Shown here: one piece after another, positions 6,280 through 10,758 of the stretch
How the letters are laid out: every line of letters starts with the position of its first letter
How positions within the stretch are numbered: position 1 is the first letter of the stretch
Assembly: GCA_903937225.1 (NCBI GenBank)
Contig: CAIZYO010000054.1
Coordinates: 1 to 10,758 of the forward strand
From: an uncultured Chloroflexota bacterium
GTDB lineage: Bacteria; Chloroflexota; Limnocylindria; Limnocylindrales; Limnocylindraceae
Reading direction: 5' to 3'
Length of the DNA: 10,758 bases
Translations under genes and position numbers: made by a program
The notes under the pieces: generated by a model
The model's input: the letters and a program-made list of their open reading frames with translations, nothing else
Database searches by the model: none
Told to the model about the DNA's origin: nothing

Positions 6280-6846
6280 ATGATTGAGTTGATTCAGGGA
6301 GTGCTCGGAGCCTTCCCGTACGCTGAGGCCGCCGCTGGCGAAGCCGAAGGTGCGGGCTTGAGCTTCAACCTGTTCTGGATCTTGATCTCTGCGGCGAACT
6401 TCGGCTTCTTCATCATTGTCTTGCGTGCAGCAGCGCTCGGTCCCATCACAAAGATGTTGGATGAGCGACGCGAACGCATTGAGCGCGGCCTTCGCGACGC
6501 GGCAGACGCCGCACTCGCAAAGGGGCGCGCGATTGAAGCGGCCGATGCCTCATTGGCAGAAGCACGACGTGAGTCAAATGAGATTCGCGCCAACGCGGAA
6601 AAGGCGGCGGCGCAGATTCGTGAACAGCAGGCGGCGGCACTCAAACTGGAACTCGAGAAGATGCGTGCCGACGCAACCGCAGAGATTGAGGCGGCGCGCG
6701 TGAGCGCACTCGCGTCTATTCGAAGTGAGGTTGCTGACCTTGCAATCAGCGCGGCGACCAAGGTGGTCGGCGCATCAATGGACGGTGATCGTCAGCGTGC
6801 ACTCGTTGGCGAGTTCCTGGACGAGCAGCGCGGGAAGGGGAACTGA
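6280..6846 (+). CDS. atpF: F1Fo ATP synthase subunit b (peripheral stalk)
   Basis: Peripheral-stalk subunit joining subunit a in the membrane to delta and alpha at the top of F1. From the ATG at 6280 the product is 188 residues: a polar Ala/Glu-rich N-terminus, one transmembrane helix at about 31-48 (LFWILISAANFGFFIIVL), then the conserved GPITKMLDERRERI turn. A long Ala/Glu/Arg-rich coiled coil follows, with the VADLAISAATKVVG dimerisation-to-delta region near the end. An in-frame GTG at 6259 would add seven residues but has no ribosome site, whereas the ATG at 6280 has GAGG at 6271-6274, five bases upstream; hence the choice. Only one b gene is present; no b' copy is seen. It ends two bases before atpH. 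Confidence 0.92.
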   Translation: MIELIQGVLGAFPYAEAAAGEAEGAGLSFNLFWILISAANFGFFIIVLRAAALGPITKMLDERRERIERGLRDAADAALAKGRAIEAADASLAEARRESNEIRANAEKAAAQIREQQAAALKLELEKMRADATAEIEAARVSALASIRSEVADLAISAATKVVGASMDGDRQRALVGEFLDEQRGKGN

Positions 6847-6848
6847 TC

Positions 6849-7394
6849 GTGGATCGACCCCTCGGCTCCGCACGTCGCTATGCGGCAGCCCTCCTCTCCC
6901 TCGCGGGTGATGGAGCGGCGGCAGAGGCCCTCGTGGCTGAGCTCGATCGCGTGGCGGAGGTGGTGAGCACACCAGGGGCCCGCACAATTCTGGATGATCC
7001 GCGCACCCCGGCGGCGGCACGCGTTGGCGCTCTTGAGGCGGCAACCGGAGCAACGGTGAGCCCAGCTGTACACACGCTGATGGGAGCGCTCGCTTCTCGT
7101 CGAAAGTTGGGACGACTTCCCGCAATCGCAGAGGCAACGCATGAGGCGCTGGACGCACGCAACGGGATCGCAACTGCGCGCGTGAGCACACCTTCAGAGA
7201 TCGGCGCAGACGAGCGCAGCAAGATTGAGGCGCAGGCAAAAGAGATCGCTGGTGGCAGCGTGCGCGTCAGCTATGACATTGACCAAAGCCTTGTTGGAGG
7301 CGTCACGCTTCGCGTGGGCGACCTCCTCATTGATGGAAGCGTCAAAGGAAAACTCGCGCGCATGCGTGAGCGCATCCTTTCGGCAGCCGGCTGA
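6849..7394 (+). CDS. atpH: F1Fo ATP synthase subunit delta (OSCP)
   Basis: Soluble stator subunit that clamps the b stalk to the N-termini of the alpha subunits. The 181-residue product has the N-terminal helical domain (SARRYAAALLSLA, residues 6-18) and the C-terminal OSCP signature, LVGGVTLRVGDLLIDGS with G150-G151, then KGKLARMRERIL. Length is typical. The GTG start lies two bases after the atpF stop, with an AAGGGG-type ribosome site at 6835-6840 in the atpF coding end. The TGA stop lies in the loop of a small hairpin (7383-7402). A 38-base gap separates it from atpA. Confidence 0.95.
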   Translation: MDRPLGSARRYAAALLSLAGDGAAAEALVAELDRVAEVVSTPGARTILDDPRTPAAARVGALEAATGATVSPAVHTLMGALASRRKLGRLPAIAEATHEALDARNGIATARVSTPSEIGADERSKIEAQAKEIAGGSVRVSYDIDQSLVGGVTLRVGDLLIDGSVKGKLARMRERILSAAG

Positions 7395-7417
7395 ACCGGC
7401 GCAGCGCGTAGAGCAGC

Positions 7418-7423
7418 GAGGAG
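7418..7423 (+). promoter_or_regulatory. Shine-Dalgarno sequence of atpA
   Basis: GAGGAG nine bases before the ATG at 7433 in the 38-base atpH-atpA gap. It gives atpA an independent initiation site rather than pure coupling. Confidence 0.65.
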
Positions 7424-7432
7424 CAGAGAACC

Positions 7433-8964
7433 ATGGCAATCAAGTCAGACGAGATCATCAGCATCTTGAAGTCGCAGATCGCGGGCTTTGACGGCGGCGC
7501 CGAGTCGCGCACCGTTGGCACCGTGGTCGAAGTGGGCGACGGTATTGCACAGGTCTATGGACTCTCTGGAGCACTCTCGTCTGAACTTCTGGAGTTCCCT
7601 GGCGGCGTGGCCGGCATGGCACTCAACCTTGGCGAAGAGACGGTCGGCGCCGTGCTCCTTGGTGATGCGAAGAGCATTAAAGAGGGCGACACCGTAAAGA
7701 CAACCGGTCGCGTTGTTGAGGTTCCGGTTGGACCAGAACTCATTGGTCGCGTGGTTGATCCGCTCGGTCGTCCACTGGACGGCAAGGGTCCAATCAATGC
7801 AAAGAAGAGCCGCCCCGTTGAGCGCATTGCGCCGGGCGTGATCAGCCGCAAGTCAGTCACCACGCCAGTGCAGACTGGTATCAAGGCGGTTGACGCACTC
7901 ATCCCAATCGGTCGCGGACAGCGCGAGTTGATCATCGGTGACCGCCAGACCGGAAAGACCGCCGTGGCGATCGACACGATCATCAATCAGAAGGGGAAGG
8001 GCCTCATCTGCATCTACGTTGCAATCGGCCAGAAGCTCTCCACGGTGCGCACCGTTGTTGCCATGTTGGAGAAGCAGGGCGCCATGGGGCACACCGTCGT
8101 TGTGGTCGCAGGCGCCGAAGATCCAGCGCCACTGCAGTACCTTGCGCCGTTTGCCGGTTGCGCGATTGCAGAAGAGATCATGGAAGAGGGCGTCACCGTT
8201 GACGGGAAGGAAGTGCGCGACGCGCTCTGCGTCTACGACGATCTCTCCAAGCACGCGGTTGCGTATCGCGAAATGGCGCTCCTCTTGCGCCGACCGCCAG
8301 GGCGCGAAGCGTATCCAGGCGACGTCTTCTATCTGCACAGCCGACTCCTTGAGCGCGCCGCGCGACTCTCGGACGATTTGGGCGGCGGTTCGATTACGGC
8401 GCTTCCAATCATTGAGACGCAGGCGGGCGACGTTTCGGCGTACATCCCAACAAACGTCATCTCCATTACGGACGGACAGATCTTCCTTGAGACCGACCTC
8501 TTCAACGCGGGTCAGCGACCAGCGGTGAACGTTGGTATCTCCGTCTCACGTGTGGGTTCCGCCGCGCAGACGAAGGCAATGAAGAAGGTTGCCGGACCGC
8601 TGAAGCTCGACCTTGCGCAGTACCGAGAGCTCGCGGCGTTCGCGCAGTTCTCAGGTGACCTCGACAAGTCAACGCGCGATCAGCTGACGCGCGGTGAGAA
8701 GCTCTCCGCCATCACACGCCAGCCACAGTACGCACCAGTGGCGGTGGAGAAGCAGGTCGCCATCCTGTACGTCGCGTCAAAGGGGAAGTTGGACGACATC
8801 CCTACGCCGCGCGTGAGCGAGTTCGAGAGCGGCTTCTATACGTTCCTTGATCGCGAGCGCCCACAGGTGCTCACCGAACTCGCCAAGGAGCAGGCGTTGA
8901 CGGACAACGCCGCGAAGGGACTCGACGAGGCCGTTGACGTGTTCCGAAAGAGCTTCCTCGCCTA

Positions 8965-8965
<1 letters not shown>
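7433..8965 (+). CDS. atpA: F1Fo ATP synthase subunit alpha
   Basis: Non-catalytic nucleotide-binding subunit, three copies in the F1 head. The 510-residue length is normal. Domain order is the N-terminal delta-contacting segment and beta-barrel ([16 protein letters not shown], then ELLEFPGG...GMALNL), the P-loop GDRQTGKT at 169-176, and the nucleotide-binding core with YVAIGQK. The arginine finger is R373 in [10 protein letters not shown] (most species VGGAAQ or VGGSAQ), and the C-terminal helical domain contains [13 protein letters not shown]. No key residue is missing. Its stop TAA overlaps the atpG ATG by one base (TAATG), so gamma is probably translated by reinitiation from alpha. Confidence 0.98.

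Positions 8966-10758
<1,793 letters not shown>

Overview
The window is a dense, single-strand (+) run of housekeeping genes in roughly 60% G+C DNA: the end of prfA, then prmC, a HAD-family phosphatase, glyA, a WecA/TagO-type membrane phosphoglycosyltransferase, a small AtpZ/AtpI-like protein, and the F1Fo ATP synthase genes atpB-atpE-atpF-atpH-atpA-atpG, running off the right edge inside atpD. There are no RNA genes, mobile elements, CRISPR arrays, recognisable terminators or convincing promoters. No stretch longer than about 71 bases lacks a gene.

Organism. Linkage of prfA-prmC (and often glyA or a WecA homologue) to the atp operon is a layout I know from Gram-positive-type (Terrabacteria) lineages such as Actinomycetota, Bacillota and Chloroflexota. 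The sequence character of AtpA, AtpB and PrmC (NLPY instead of NPPY), the many GTG starts and the high G+C lean towards Chloroflexota or a deep actinobacterial relative. This assignment is an inference, not a measured placement.

Layout. Bases 1-1374 hold translation termination genes: release factor RF1 and the methyltransferase that modifies its GGQ glutamine, joined by a GTGA overlap. Bases 1384-3595 hold a Cof-type HAD phosphatase and serine hydroxymethyltransferase (one-carbon supply). Bases 3592-4632 encode the lipid-linked sugar transferase that starts cell-surface glycan synthesis. From 4629 onward comes the ATP synthase block: assembly factor, Fo subunits a, c and b, then F1 subunits delta, alpha, gamma and beta.

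Expression architecture. Most junctions are overlaps or gaps of a few bases (GTGA, ATGA, TAGTG, TAATG), implying polycistronic transcription and translational coupling from prfA into the atp genes. The largest gap, before atpE, carries a well-formed stem-loop followed by a near-consensus Shine-Dalgarno sequence. The strongest ribosome binding sites precede atpB, atpE, atpA and atpD, three of which encode multi-copy subunits. The region looks ordinary and conserved. I found no undescribed system. The second-look items are local: the atpE leader stem-loop, an alanine-rich c-subunit helix, extra termini on subunit a, and a PrmC with a long insertion and a variant catalytic motif.
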